Below are positions 42,747 through 51,798 of a DNA stretch of 64,000 bases, piece after piece. The first letter of the stretch is position 1, and the number at the start of each line of letters is the position of its first letter. Both the position numbers and the translations under genes were made by a program. The notes beneath the pieces are model-generated. The model ran no database searches. It was not told the DNA's origin and saw only the letters and a program-made list of their open reading frames with translations. Source of the stretch: Actinopolymorpha pittospori (GTDB lineage: Bacteria; Actinomycetota; Actinomycetes; Propionibacteriales; Actinopolymorphaceae); assembly GCF_014873875.1 (NCBI RefSeq), contig NZ_JADBEM010000001.1, forward strand, positions 2,232,001 to 2,296,000, given 5' to 3'.

Positions 42747-43307
42747 ATGGATGCTGCCCACACTGACGAGCGAGTCCAGATCGTCGCCTACCGAGACACC
42801 TGGCCGGGCACGTTCGCGGTCCTCGGGTCCAGGCTGCGCGGTGGGCTTGGTGATGTCGCCCTGCGCATCGATCACATCGGCTCGACGTCGGTGCCCGGTC
42901 TGGCCGCCAAGCCGGTCATCGACATCCAGATCTCCGTCGCGGAGTTCGAGCCGGTCGACTCCTTCCGAGGGCCCCTGCGCGAGTTGGGTTTCGAGCACCG
43001 GGTGGACAACCCTGATCGGACGAAGCGGTACTTCCGGGAGGCGCCGGGCCAGCGACGGACCCACATCCACGTCCGACGATCGGGCAGTTTCTCCCAGCAG
43101 TACGCGCTGCTCTTCCGGGACTACCTTCGCGCGCATGCGGACGCGGCGAAGGAGTACGCCGACGTCAAGCGGCAGTGCGCGGCCGAGCACAGCCACGACC
43201 GGGAGGCCTACGTCGAGGCGAAGGCGTTCTTCGTGTGGGAACTCATCCGCCGCGCCGACGGATGGGCGCAACGCATCGGCTGGCAGCCAGGACCCTCAGA
43301 CGCCTGA
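42747..43307 (+). CDS. GrpB-family protein
   Basis: 186 residues. VQIVAYRDTWPGTF, RIDHIGSTSVPGLAAKPVIDIQI and RTHIHVRRSGS are the GrpB/UPF0157 signature, a nucleotidyltransferase-fold family of unknown substrate; the GS.S....KPVID block is the nucleotide-binding motif. ATG 42747 is chosen from homologue length and AAGGTG upstream; GTG 42711 is an alternative. Confidence 0.88.
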   Translation: MDAAHTDERVQIVAYRDTWPGTFAVLGSRLRGGLGDVALRIDHIGSTSVPGLAAKPVIDIQISVAEFEPVDSFRGPLRELGFEHRVDNPDRTKRYFREAPGQRRTHIHVRRSGSFSQQYALLFRDYLRAHADAAKEYADVKRQCAAEHSHDREAYVEAKAFFVWELIRRADGWAQRIGWQPGPSDA

Positions 43308-43347
43308 CCCCGGCGCCTGACCACAGCGCCGACGGTCCGCCGGGCCG

Positions 43348-43617
43348 ATGGACCGCGATTCCGAGCACGGGCAGGAGATCATGGCAGTCGTTCGTGAGAT
43401 CGTCGGCTTCGGCGAGGATGACGCCCTCGTCTTCTCCCAGGAGTTCCCGGAGGAGAAGATGAAGGAACTGCGACCGCTGTTCGACCATGGCGACGACGAA
43501 CAGATGTATGCGGGCTCCTACGAAGTGACCGCCGGCAACCGCGACCGGGTCGCCGCCATCCTCGGGATCGACCTCCGGCCGGACGTCGACTACTGCATCG
43601 AAGCATCCGAGACGTAG
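43348..43617 (+). CDS. Small acidic protein, possibly DUF7683
   Basis: 89 residues, strongly acidic. VVREIVGFGEDDALVFSQEFPEE...LRPLFDHGDDEQMYAGSYEVTAGNRDRVAAILG resembles a family of small proteins with a Y.V...Q/R..... ending (DUF7683-like, recalled, not verified). ATG 43348 or ATG 43381 (with AGGAG very close) could be the start. Function unknown. Confidence 0.6.
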   Translation: MDRDSEHGQEIMAVVREIVGFGEDDALVFSQEFPEEKMKELRPLFDHGDDEQMYAGSYEVTAGNRDRVAAILGIDLRPDVDYCIEASET

Positions 43618-43736
43618 ACCGGCGGACCGTGGCCGGTCACGGACCTCGGTGTTGCTCTCTCCTCGCGGGCGGACGACCTTCATCCAAGAGCCCGACAGTC
43701 GTTGCCCCACGGGACGTTCGCCGCGAGGAGAGGTCG

Positions 43737-45716
43737 ATGAGGATGAGCAGCACCACGCGCGTGTGCGGTCTGGTGACCGCGCTGCTCCTGGCCGCGCTGA
43801 CCGCCGCGTTCGCTCCCAGCGCCGCGAACGCCGACCAGCCGGCCCCGGCCGCCGAGCCGGCCTCAGGAGTGCAAGCCATGACCTACGACTCGTTCCGGCC
43901 CGGTCAACCGTGGCTGGACGACCAGGGCCGAACCATCCAGGCGCACGGCGGGCAGGTCGTCGTCTCGAAGGACGCGGCCGGCGAGACCCTCTACTACTGG
44001 TACGGCGAGGACCGCAGCAACGGGTACTCCGACAGCCCCGGCATCCACGTCTACTCCTCCCGCGATCTCTACAACTGGAAGGACGAGGGGCTCGCGCTGC
44101 GGTCCATGCAGTCCCCGGACCAGTTCACGACCGACCCGTACTTCAGTGAGCTCTACGCCGGCTACGACGACACGCAGAAGCAGGCGGTCTATCGCGACCT
44201 CGGAACCCGGCGCGTCAGCCCCGACGTCACCCCGGCGATCCTGGAACGTCCGAAGGTCATCTACAACGCGCGGACGCACACGTGGGTGATGTGGGTGCAC
44301 GCGGACGGTCCGTCGGAGACGTCGAACGCGCAGTACGCCAAGGCGCGGGCCGGTGTGGCGGTCTCGGACTCACCGATGGGGCCGTTCCGCTGGATCGACA
44401 GTTATCGGCTGCACGTCGCGCCTGCGGGCGAGCCGAACTACCAACCGGACAACCCGGGCATGGCCCGCGACATGAACCTCTTCGTCGACGACGACGGGAC
44501 CGCGTACATCATCTACTCCAGCGAGGAGAACTACTCGCTGTTCATCTCGAAGCTGAACGACGACTACACCTACCTCGCGACTCCTCCTGAGAGCGCCGTC
44601 AAGGGTGTCGACTTCATCCGGCCCTACATCGGTGCGCACCGCGAGGCGCCCGCGATCTTCAAGTTCGCCGGTACGTACTACCTCATCACCTCCGGCGCCA
44701 CTGGCTGGGATCCGAACCCGGCCAGCTACGCGACCGCGACGTCCATCCTCGGTGAGTGGACCGACCATGGAAACCCGACCAGCGGACCTGGTGCCGACAC
44801 CACGTACTCCTCGCAGAGCACCTCGGTCGTTCCGGTCGACCCGGCCAACGGCAGGTTCGTCTTCATGGGTGACCGCTGGACTCCGGACACCCTCGGTGCC
44901 TCGCCGTACGTCTGGCTTCCGATCCGGTTCGGCGAGGGTGACTCGATGGCTGTCGACTGGCGGGACGCGTGGACGCTCGACGACCTCACGCCGCAACAGC
45001 GTTACACCGTCGACGCCGCGATGCCGGACTTCGTCTGGCTCGGCGACAGCCGGAAGCTTCCCCGCCGGGTCAAGGTGACCCGAAACGGCGTCACCACCGT
45101 CTCCGGGGTCAGTTGGGACACGAGCACCCTCGGCCAGCCGGGCCCGGCGTCGGTCACGGGCACGCTCCACACCGGCGGCCAGACGTTCACCCGCACGGTC
45201 CTGGTCGTTCCGCACGGCCTCAGGTACGTCGTCAACGCGGGCGAACAGGCCACGCCCGACTGGCTCAGGACCATGGCGGTCGCGGGGGAGGAGGGCACGG
45301 TCCTCAACTCCGTTCCCGAGCAGCCGCTTGGCGCCGACCCGTCGACCGGTGCCACGTGGGGCTATGTCAGCGAGGGGAGCAAGGCGAAGGAGACGACGGA
45401 CGGGGACCTCTACACCACCCTGCGGTACGCCGTCAGCCACCGCGACCTGTCCTACCACTTCTCGGATCTGGATCCGGATCGCACCTACACGGTCCACGTC
45501 GGCTACTACGACCCGTGGCCCTGGGCCAACCGTGCCGCCCGCGTCAGCATCAACGGCACGGTCGTCGACCAGCAGCGGCTCTTCACCAGCCAGTACACCT
45601 CGGGCGCGTACGCCGGCATCAGGTCGACCTCCGACGGCGAGCTCACGCTCACCCTCACACCCACCCGCAGCCCCGACATCCAGGTGAGCTGGGTCATGAT
45701 CTCCCAGACCGGCTAG
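43737..45716 (+). CDS. Secreted GH43-type glycosidase (galactanase-like)
   Basis: 659 residues. Sec signal peptide (VCGLVTALLLAALTAAFAPSAANA) with cleavage near residue 33. A five-bladed propeller with WYGEDRSN, RPKVIYNARTHTWVMWVHAD, AGVAVSDSPMGPF, RDMNLFVDDDGTAYIIYSSE and EAPAIFKFAGTYYLITSGATGW is the pattern of GH43 subfamily 24 exo-beta-1,3-galactanases. The C-terminal 120 residues form a malectin-like or CBM beta domain. GAGGAGAGG precedes ATG 43737. Extracellular, acting on plant arabinogalactan-type glycans by inference. Confidence 0.88.
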   Translation: MRMSSTTRVCGLVTALLLAALTAAFAPSAANADQPAPAAEPASGVQAMTYDSFRPGQPWLDDQGRTIQAHGGQVVVSKDAAGETLYYWYGEDRSNGYSDSPGIHVYSSRDLYNWKDEGLALRSMQSPDQFTTDPYFSELYAGYDDTQKQAVYRDLGTRRVSPDVTPAILERPKVIYNARTHTWVMWVHADGPSETSNAQYAKARAGVAVSDSPMGPFRWIDSYRLHVAPAGEPNYQPDNPGMARDMNLFVDDDGTAYIIYSSEENYSLFISKLNDDYTYLATPPESAVKGVDFIRPYIGAHREAPAIFKFAGTYYLITSGATGWDPNPASYATATSILGEWTDHGNPTSGPGADTTYSSQSTSVVPVDPANGRFVFMGDRWTPDTLGASPYVWLPIRFGEGDSMAVDWRDAWTLDDLTPQQRYTVDAAMPDFVWLGDSRKLPRRVKVTRNGVTTVSGVSWDTSTLGQPGPASVTGTLHTGGQTFTRTVLVVPHGLRYVVNAGEQATPDWLRTMAVAGEEGTVLNSVPEQPLGADPSTGATWGYVSEGSKAKETTDGDLYTTLRYAVSHRDLSYHFSDLDPDRTYTVHVGYYDPWPWANRAARVSINGTVVDQQRLFTSQYTSGAYAGIRSTSDGELTLTLTPTRSPDIQVSWVMISQTG

Positions 45717-45800
45717 GAAACGACCTAGGACACGACCTGGTGCCCTGGCCCGCGGAAAACGGGTCGACGGAGTTGCCGGGTCCTGCCACTGTGACGCTCC

Positions 45801-46754
45801 ATGACGAACTTCGAGCTCGTGACCGCTGCGGACGTGCAGCTCATGCAGGGTCTGGCGCAGCGTGTCACCGCCACCCGCCCGGACCTGATCAGCGCCGGCG
45901 CGTCGTACGGGGAGCTGGCCTGGATCTGGGGCAGGGGGCACTCTGCCTACGGCACGAGCTGGCAGCGTCGGTTGTGGTTCTCCGGTGACGATCTGGTGGC
46001 GTGGGGATGGGCCCATCTTCCGCACCAGGTGAGGCAGAGCGACGGGTCGGTGAAAGAGGTCGCCGACGCGACTCTGACCTATCAGGTCCACCCCGACCAC
46101 GCCGGACTGGTCGACGAAGTGATCGACTGGTACGACGGTGCGGCGGTCGGTCTCGATCGCACGGTGTGCCCGACGGACGCCGAGGAGTTCGCCCTGAAGC
46201 GATGGGCGGCGCACGGGTATGAGACCGACCCGTCCTCACTCGGCGACACGGGGTACTGGACCCAGCTCAACGAGCGGGACCTCACCGACGTCGAACAGCC
46301 GGTCCTGCCAGCCGGATTCCGGTTCCGCACCGCAGAGGAGGCCGGGCCGAAGGCCGCGGTCCAGGCCCAGGTGGACGCCTGGGCCCCTTCGTCGTACACG
46401 GCCGAGAGCTACGAGGGCGTCCGGCAGACGGCGGGGTATCGCGGCGACCTGCACATCCTGGTGGAGGCGCCGGACGGAACGATGGCGTCCTCGACGATCA
46501 TGTGGCTCGACGAAGCGAACAAGACTGTTGAGTTCGAGCCGGTCGGGACACATCCGGACTACCTGCGTCTGGGGCTGGCAAGGGCGATGCTCCTGCACGG
46601 GATGCATCTCGCGCGGGCGGCCGGGGCCACGCATGCGACGGTCGTCTGCCTGGGTGCGCCGGGGCATCCCAAGGCGCGCGGGCTGTACTACGGCGTCGGG
46701 TTCCGGGAGCTCTCGCGGGACGCGCCGCTCATCAAGACCAAGGCCGCGGGCTGA
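45801..46754 (+). CDS. Tandem GNAT acetyltransferase
   Basis: 317 residues with two GNAT domains. The N-terminal one (1-155) is degenerate; the C-terminal one has VEFEPVGTHPDYLRLGLARAMLLHGMHLARAAGATHATVVCLGAPGHPKARGLYYGVGF, with the acetyl-CoA loop R/L-G-L-A present. Layout resembles mycothiol synthase MshD but residues differ; substrate unknown. Confidence 0.85.
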   Translation: MTNFELVTAADVQLMQGLAQRVTATRPDLISAGASYGELAWIWGRGHSAYGTSWQRRLWFSGDDLVAWGWAHLPHQVRQSDGSVKEVADATLTYQVHPDHAGLVDEVIDWYDGAAVGLDRTVCPTDAEEFALKRWAAHGYETDPSSLGDTGYWTQLNERDLTDVEQPVLPAGFRFRTAEEAGPKAAVQAQVDAWAPSSYTAESYEGVRQTAGYRGDLHILVEAPDGTMASSTIMWLDEANKTVEFEPVGTHPDYLRLGLARAMLLHGMHLARAAGATHATVVCLGAPGHPKARGLYYGVGFRELSRDAPLIKTKAAG

Positions 46755-46773
46755 GGACTGGTCGTTCGGGTGC

Positions 46774-46816
46774 TCGCTGTCAGGCCACGCTTGCTCGGGT
46801 GACGACCTGACAGCGA
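46774..46816 (+). terminator. Hairpin with 11-bp perfect arms
   Basis: TCGCTGTCAGG (46774-46784) pairs with CCTGACAGCGA (46806-46816) around a 21-base loop, 20 bases after the GNAT stop. Confidence 0.5.
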
Positions 46817-46821
46817 CGCCT

Positions 46822-46847
46822 TGACGTAGGCGGGTGACGTAGGCGGG
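46822..46847. repeat. Tandem 13-bp direct repeat
   Basis: TGACGTAGGCGGG twice in succession (46822-46834, 46835-46847). Confidence 0.7.
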
Positions 46848-47064
46848 TGTTGTCGGCGTGGCGGTTGCCAGACGTCGGCCGTTTCGCGATTTTGGTGATG
46901 CCGGACTCCGGTGTCCTCCACCATGGTCACGGACACGGAATTAGGCCCCCTGGCTTCGCGTACGCCCTCGTCCAACGGGAGGAGAATCCCCGGTGGGCTT
47001 GGCTGAACGCGGAACGAACGACCCGTAGCAGCCCCGACCGGGGGCGCGGCAAGAGGAGATTCCC

Positions 47065-47487
47065 ATGACCGACATCGACGGTTACCCCTACACGCTGACC
47101 CGGACCTTCGACGTACCCGCCGACGTGGTGTGGGAGGCGTGGACCACCCCTGACCAGTACGCCGAGTGGGCCAACGCGGTTCCCGGCTCCGTCGAGATGG
47201 ACGTGCGCCCGGGCGGCGTTTGGAAGGCCGTCATGGTCACCCCCGAGGGAGACTTTCCGCTCACCGGCTCCTACCTCGAGGTCGAGGTGAACGAGCGACT
47301 GGTGACCGGCATGGACATCCCCGGCCGGCCTGAGCCCGCGACCATGGAGATGGAGCTCGAGGAGCGCGGCGAACAGACCCGTCTCGTGCTCACCCAGGTC
47401 TGCGACTCCGCGGAGGAGCGCGACATGGCCGAGGAGGGCAGCAACATGCTGCTCGACGGCCTGAGCGACTTCCTCGCTGACTCCTGA
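47065..47487 (+). CDS. SRPBCC / AHSA1-like protein
   Basis: 140 residues. LTRTFDVPADVVWEAWTTPDQYAEWA...DVRPGGVWKAVMV is the standard start of the AHSA1/Bet v1-like fold, ending with a C-terminal helix. Such proteins bind hydrophobic ligands or act as co-chaperones; function not predictable. AGAGGAG precedes ATG 47065. A strong hairpin follows. Confidence 0.88.
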   Translation: MTDIDGYPYTLTRTFDVPADVVWEAWTTPDQYAEWANAVPGSVEMDVRPGGVWKAVMVTPEGDFPLTGSYLEVEVNERLVTGMDIPGRPEPATMEMELEERGEQTRLVLTQVCDSAEERDMAEEGSNMLLDGLSDFLADS

Positions 47488-47506
47488 CGCCGGTCGGCGT
47501 CACGAC

Positions 47507-47544
47507 GCGTGGAGGCCCCAGGGAGTCCGCAGGGGCCTCCACGC
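47507..47544 (+). terminator. 13-bp hairpin terminator
   Basis: Perfect arms 47507-47519 and 47532-47544, 12-base loop, right after the SRPBCC stop. Confidence 0.75.
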
Positions 47545-47607
47545 GGGAACGTCGCGGGCCTGAAGGTCGGGTCGTCGTGCTTGTCTGACTTGGCGCTGCG
47601 GCGTTTC

Positions 47608-48183
47608 ATGAGGAACGTGCGTACGTCCGACGCGGCCAAGGTCGTGACCGGGGTCCTCGCTGGCCTGCTGGTCGTCCTCGGCTTGGCCGGGTGCTCCGAT
47701 GACCGCTCGAGCGGGCTCAGTCCCACCACCGGACCTCCCGCTCGACCGCGGGTGGGGACGGACCTCACGCTGGCCGACGCCAGCCGATGCGCGGTGACTG
47801 TTCCCCGCAGCGGACCGTCGGTCATACCCCGGGAGGACTTCTTCGGCTGGGAGAACTCCTACGGCAACGGACGCCTGTGGGTGGGAGCCTTGTGGCCTGA
47901 GGGCATCGTGGTGGCCGACCGACGCCTCGCGGCTCCTGACGGCTCGGTCGGCTTGAAGTTCGGCTGGTGGCGCGGCGTTCCGGGCCACCTCGAGATCCGG
48001 GGACGAAGGCTCGACGCGGCGGCGCCATCGTTACGTGCGCGCGTACCGTCCGGCTATGGCGAGTCCGGCTTCCAGTCCAGTGGGGTGACCTTTCCGACCG
48101 AAGGTTGTTGGGAGGTCACCGGCACGATTGGGCGCGCGGCCAGCCTGACGTTTCGAACGTTCGTCGTACGGCGGTCCGCCTGA
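47608..48183 (+). CDS. Lipoprotein of unknown function
   Basis: 191 residues. Signal peptide VVTGVLAGLLVVLGLAGC with a lipobox Cys near residue 29, followed by a low-complexity linker and a beta-rich domain with two cysteines (SRCAVTV...TEGCWEVTG) that could pair. ATG 47608 is chosen; an upstream in-frame ATG at 47509 lies inside the terminator hairpin. Not recognised beyond that; membrane-anchored outside the cell. Confidence 0.7.
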   Translation: MRNVRTSDAAKVVTGVLAGLLVVLGLAGCSDDRSSGLSPTTGPPARPRVGTDLTLADASRCAVTVPRSGPSVIPREDFFGWENSYGNGRLWVGALWPEGIVVADRRLAAPDGSVGLKFGWWRGVPGHLEIRGRRLDAAAPSLRARVPSGYGESGFQSSGVTFPTEGCWEVTGTIGRAASLTFRTFVVRRSA

Positions 48184-48206
48184 GGTGTTCGCCGGGCCGC
48201 GCGCGG

Positions 48207-48827
48207 TCAGCGCCCAGGCTCGGGCGGGATCCCGACCGCCGGCAGCACCGCCTGGTCGACGATGGCGACGAGCGTCTCGTCGTCCGGCAGGACGCCGGTG
48301 TCCAGGGCGCGCTTGAAGACCAGCGCCTCGCCGATGTCTCGCACCACCGGAGTGAGCAGGTCCGGGTCGAGCTTCCCCTGGTCGGCGTAGTGACGCAGGA
48401 CCACGCTGGTGACGGTGCCGCCGCGGGCGCCGAAGACCTGCTCGTACAGCGCGTCGACGAGGTCGGGGTAGCGGTGGCGTTCGTTCATGATCGCCATGAC
48501 CGCGGTCGCCGCTGGCGTGACCATCCAGCTGACGAGTTGTCGCAGTGCGTTGATCAGGTCTCCGCGCAGGTCGTCCGCGCTCAGCGAGGGCACCTCCTCG
48601 GGGTGCGCCTCGTGGAGAGCGTCCAACAGCAGCTCCCGCGGTGAGGCCCAGCGCCGATACAGCGAGGTCTTCGCGGTCGCCGCGCGCTTGGCGATGCCTT
48701 CCATGGTGAGGCCACCGACGCCCACCTCGATCACCTCCGCGAGTACGGCGGCGTGGATGGCTCGGACCAGGTCGTCCCCACGGCGCCGGGTGCGCGCCGA
48801 GGTCGGCGCCTGCTCTGTCCCGCTCAT
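48207..48827 (-). CDS. TetR-family regulator
   Basis: 206 residues. HTH (LVRAIHAAVLAEVIEVGVGGLTMEGIAKRAATAKTSLYRRWASPREL) at about 20-66 and a TetR_C_16-like ligand domain. GGAGT precedes ATG 48827. Divergent from a DUF418 membrane protein gene with two near-identical palindromic operators in between. Confidence 0.93.
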   Translation of the reverse strand: MSGTEQAPTSARTRRRGDDLVRAIHAAVLAEVIEVGVGGLTMEGIAKRAATAKTSLYRRWASPRELLLDALHEAHPEEVPSLSADDLRGDLINALRQLVSWMVTPAATAVMAIMNERHRYPDLVDALYEQVFGARGGTVTSVVLRHYADQGKLDPDLLTPVVRDIGEALVFKRALDTGVLPDDETLVAIVDQAVLPAVGIPPEPGR

Positions 48828-48840
48828 GATGACTCCAGTC

Positions 48841-48896
48841 TAAGAAACGCTTGCGTAGCTTACTAGGTCCGAGGTTAGATACGCTTGCGTAGCTAA
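48841..48896. promoter_or_regulatory. Tandem 22-bp operators of the TetR/DUF418 pair
   Basis: Two copies, 48841-48862 and 48875-48896, share ACGCTTGCGTAGCT and are 34 bp apart. The second reads TTAG-A-TACGC-TT-GCGTA-G-CTAA, nearly a perfect dyad; the first reads TAAG...ACGC-TT-GCGT...CTTA. Placed to control both divergent genes. Confidence 0.75.
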
Positions 48897-48977
48897 TCGA
48901 CCCAGCCCCTGCTGCCGGCCCCGGCGATTCTGCCCTGCTGCGTGGACCTGGCGGCCCGCCGGAGAACGAGGTGTCCC

Positions 48978-50219
48978 GTGTCCACGCTGATCCCGGAGCC
49001 CACGGACGCTCCACCCAGCCGCCAGACCAGCGGTCCACCCAGTCCAGTTAGCCCAACCAGACTCCTCGACCGATCACTCGCGCCCGATCTTGCGCGCGGC
49101 GCGATGCTGCTGCTCATCGCGCTGGCTCACGCGCACATGTACCTGTACGGCAATCCGACCGGGTTTCGTGGCTACGACCTCGAGGGCGGCCCCCTCGACC
49201 GCGTCGTCGCCGGCGTGCAGGTGCTTCTCGTCGACGGCCGTGCCCTGCCCATGTTCGCCGCGCTGTTCGGCTACGGGCTGGTGCAGTTGGCCAGCCGGAG
49301 GCTCGCTGCCGGAACCGAGTGGCCCGACGTACGCCGCCTGCTGCGGCGCCGGGGCCGGTGGCTGATCGCGTTCGGCTTCGTCCACGCGCTGCTGCTGTTC
49401 TTCGGCGACATCCTGGTCACCTACGGCCTGGTGGCGCTCGTGTTCGTCGGGATGGTGCGGGCCCGCGACCGGGTCCTGCTCTGGGTCGCGGGCCTGTGGC
49501 TGCTGGTCTTCGCCGCGGTCGCCATGGTGTTGGCCTGGAGCATCACGACCCAGGGGTCCCCGCCCCTGCCGACTGCCGTCGAGTCGCCGCTCGAAGCGCT
49601 CGGCGCACGCCTGGCCACGTGGGCCGCGCTCGGGCCGACACTGGCGGTGGACGTCATCTCGCCGTTCCTGCTCGGTATCTGGGCCGCGCGGCGGCGGCTG
49701 CTGGACGAGCCCGCACGGCACCGCCCGCTCCTGGCGCGCGTCGCGGTGATCGGCCTTGCCGTCACCGTCGTCGGCGGCGCACCACTCGCGCTGGCCGACG
49801 CGCGCGTATGGACCGGCTGGAGCGAAGGTGCCGGAGTGTCGGCGTACGTCCTGCACAGTGTGACCGGCGTCGCGGGTGGCCTCGCCTACGCCGCGTTGGC
49901 GGGGCTCGTCGCCCACCGTCTCGCCGCCGCGCCGGGACGGGTCGTCACCGCCCTCGCCGCGTGCGGCCAGCGATCGCTCACCTGTTATCTCCTGCAGTCG
50001 GTGCTGTTCGTCGCGATCTTCGCGCCGTTCACCGCGGGCCTCGGCGGGCGACTCGGTGACGCCGGCGCGTCGGCGGTCGCGATCGGCGTCTGGGCGACGA
50101 CCGTGCTGCTGGCCGACCAGATGCGCCGTTCCGATCGGCGCGGTCCGGCCGAGGTGCTGCTCCGTCGTCTCACCTACCGCCCGCGCCGAAGCGCTCGGCC
50201 GCGACCCGCGACAGGCTGA
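48978..50219 (+). CDS. DUF418 membrane protein
   Basis: 413 residues with about ten transmembrane helices. LAPDLARGAMLLLIALAHAHMYLYG is the standard DUF418 opening and the C-terminal third (CGQRSLTCYLLQSVLFVAIF) the conserved DUF418 motif; related to acyltransferase_3-like proteins. Function unknown. GAGGTG precedes GTG 48978. Likely repressed by the divergent TetR. Confidence 0.88.
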   Translation: MSTLIPEPTDAPPSRQTSGPPSPVSPTRLLDRSLAPDLARGAMLLLIALAHAHMYLYGNPTGFRGYDLEGGPLDRVVAGVQVLLVDGRALPMFAALFGYGLVQLASRRLAAGTEWPDVRRLLRRRGRWLIAFGFVHALLLFFGDILVTYGLVALVFVGMVRARDRVLLWVAGLWLLVFAAVAMVLAWSITTQGSPPLPTAVESPLEALGARLATWAALGPTLAVDVISPFLLGIWAARRRLLDEPARHRPLLARVAVIGLAVTVVGGAPLALADARVWTGWSEGAGVSAYVLHSVTGVAGGLAYAALAGLVAHRLAAAPGRVVTALAACGQRSLTCYLLQSVLFVAIFAPFTAGLGGRLGDAGASAVAIGVWATTVLLADQMRRSDRRGPAEVLLRRLTYRPRRSARPRPATG

Positions 50220-50245
50220 GTCGGACCGCGCCGGCTCAGGACCGC

Positions 50246-51028
50246 TCAGCGATCGAGTTGGAGCCGGCGCCAGGAGTCGGCGGCGAGTACGACGCACAGG
50301 GTGCCCACCACCAGGACGAGCGCGCACTGCAGCGGCAGGGCTCCCGCGAAGGCGGGTGTCGTGGACGTCGACCAGATCCCGGGCATGGCGAACGGGAACC
50401 ACCCACCGGCGCCGACGATGGCGGCGACCTGGGCGGCGACGACCAGCCCGAGAACGGTCCCGACGCCCGCCAACACGTTGCGACTGAGGGTCGCCACGAG
50501 AGCCGCCGGAAGCGCGAGCAGGCCGGTCAGCAGGGTCACCAGAAACTGCCGCAGCAGCAGCGGAACGACATCCGGACCGAGTGGACCGAGGGCGACGGCG
50601 AAACCGAGCCCGAGCAGGGCGAGCACCAGAACCGCCGCGACGGCCACGACCCACCCGCCGTAGACCGCGAGCTTCGCCGCGAGGATCGCCCGCCGCGAGA
50701 CCGGGAGGGCGAACAGGCCCGTGATCGTCCCCTCGGCGAACTCACGCCCGACCAGCCAGGAGAGGACGACGCCGAAGCCGAGCAGGCCGGCGACGGCGCT
50801 GATCTGGCTCGCCGTGGTGAGGTAGCCGGCCCAGCCGCCCGGATCGTGCAGCAACGCGAGCTTGCCGGCGAGCTGGGGGTCGTCCTTCGCCGCGGCCATG
50901 ACCATGCCCGCACAGATCGCCGCGATGCCGACCACCAACATCGCAGTCGCGACCTGGCCGACGCGGGCGGAGGCGAACTTGCGGGCCTCGCTCTCCAGCG
51001 CGGGCACGAACGTCCGGACGGAACTCAT
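50246..51028 (-). CDS. ABC transporter permease (ABC-2 type)
   Basis: 260 residues, six hydrophobic helices, with the REFAEGTITGLFALPVSRRAILAAK stretch of ABC-2 exporters. Its ATG overlaps the stop of the ATPase gene by four bases, so the pair is translationally coupled. Together with the ATPase it forms a small exporter; cargo unknown. Confidence 0.88.
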   Translation of the reverse strand: MSSVRTFVPALESEARKFASARVGQVATAMLVVGIAAICAGMVMAAAKDDPQLAGKLALLHDPGGWAGYLTTASQISAVAGLLGFGVVLSWLVGREFAEGTITGLFALPVSRRAILAAKLAVYGGWVVAVAAVLVLALLGLGFAVALGPLGPDVVPLLLRQFLVTLLTGLLALPAALVATLSRNVLAGVGTVLGLVVAAQVAAIVGAGGWFPFAMPGIWSTSTTPAFAGALPLQCALVLVVGTLCVVLAADSWRRLQLDR

Positions 51029-51798
51029 GCTGACCTCCTGACCGGCCGACCGCCGCGGACCGCGGCCTCGGCGGATCGGTGCCGATCGTCCTCATGGACG
51101 AGTTCGAAGAACGCGCGCTCGATGTCGACACCGTGCGGGTCGAGCGTGCCGATGACGCGGCCGCCGTTCAGCACGGTGATCCGGTGCGCGATTCTCGCGA
51201 CCTCGTCGAGGTGGTGACTCGACACCAGGATGCCGGCGCCGTCCTCGCCCGCGCGTCGCAACAACGCTTCGCGCAGGAGGATCACCCCCGAAGGGTCGAG
51301 GGCGTTGGTCGGCTCGTCGAGGACGATGAGGCGCGGGTGGTGCTGGAGCGCCGACGCGAGTCCGAGGCGCTGCCGGTTGCCGAGCGAGAGTCGGCGCGTA
51401 CGGCGGTCGGCGAAGGGCTCGAGCGCGAGTTCGTCGAGGACGCGCGCGACGACGTCGGCGATCTCCTCCCGTGCGATGCCGTGCAGGCGTGCGGCCAGGC
51501 CGAGGCTGTCGCGCGCCGTCAACTCCGGGTAGGTGAATGGCACCTCGACGAGTTGACCCACACTCGCCCACGTCGTGGACGCCGCGCGCGAGATGTCCGT
51601 ACCGTCGATCTCCACGATCCCGGCCGTTGGCCGCAGCATCCCGAGCGCGATCCGCATCAGCGTCGACTTGCCCGCGCCGTTCAGTCCGACGAGCGCGTGG
51701 ACCTCGCCGGGTACGACCGTGAGGTCGACGCCCTGGACGCCCGCGCCCGACTCGAACAGCCGCCGGATGCCGCGGAGCGCGAGCCGTGGCTCAGTCAC
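51025..51798 (-). CDS. ABC transporter ATP-binding protein
   Basis: 257 residues. Walker A GLNGAGKST (38-46), signature LSLGNRQRLGLA, Walker B LIVLDEPTNALDP, and a switch His in ILVSSHHLDEV. GTG 51798 overlaps the end of the TetR gene by eight bases. Operon order is TetR, ATPase, permease. Confidence 0.93.
   Translation of the reverse strand: MTEPRLALRGIRRLFESGAGVQGVDLTVVPGEVHALVGLNGAGKSTLMRIALGMLRPTAGIVEIDGTDISRAASTTWASVGQLVEVPFTYPELTARDSLGLAARLHGIAREEIADVVARVLDELALEPFADRRTRRLSLGNRQRLGLASALQHHPRLIVLDEPTNALDPSGVILLREALLRRAGEDGAGILVSSHHLDEVARIAHRITVLNGGRVIGTLDPHGVDIERAFFELVHEDDRHRSAEAAVRGGRPVRRSA

Larger units (their letters stand above)
46755..47064. other. 310-bp intergenic region
   Basis: No gene supported. 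It holds a hairpin (46774-46816), a 13-bp tandem repeat (46822-46847) and the upstream region of the SRPBCC gene. Short frames here have atypical codon use. Confidence 0.5.

Noticed and set aside
46847..47068. 73-codon frame in the gap before the SRPBCC gene
   Set aside because: Atypical codon use, no ribosome-binding site, overlaps the next gene start.
47509..47607. N-terminal extension of the lipoprotein
   Set aside because: It begins inside the terminator hairpin 47507-47544 and would displace the signal peptide from the N-terminus.
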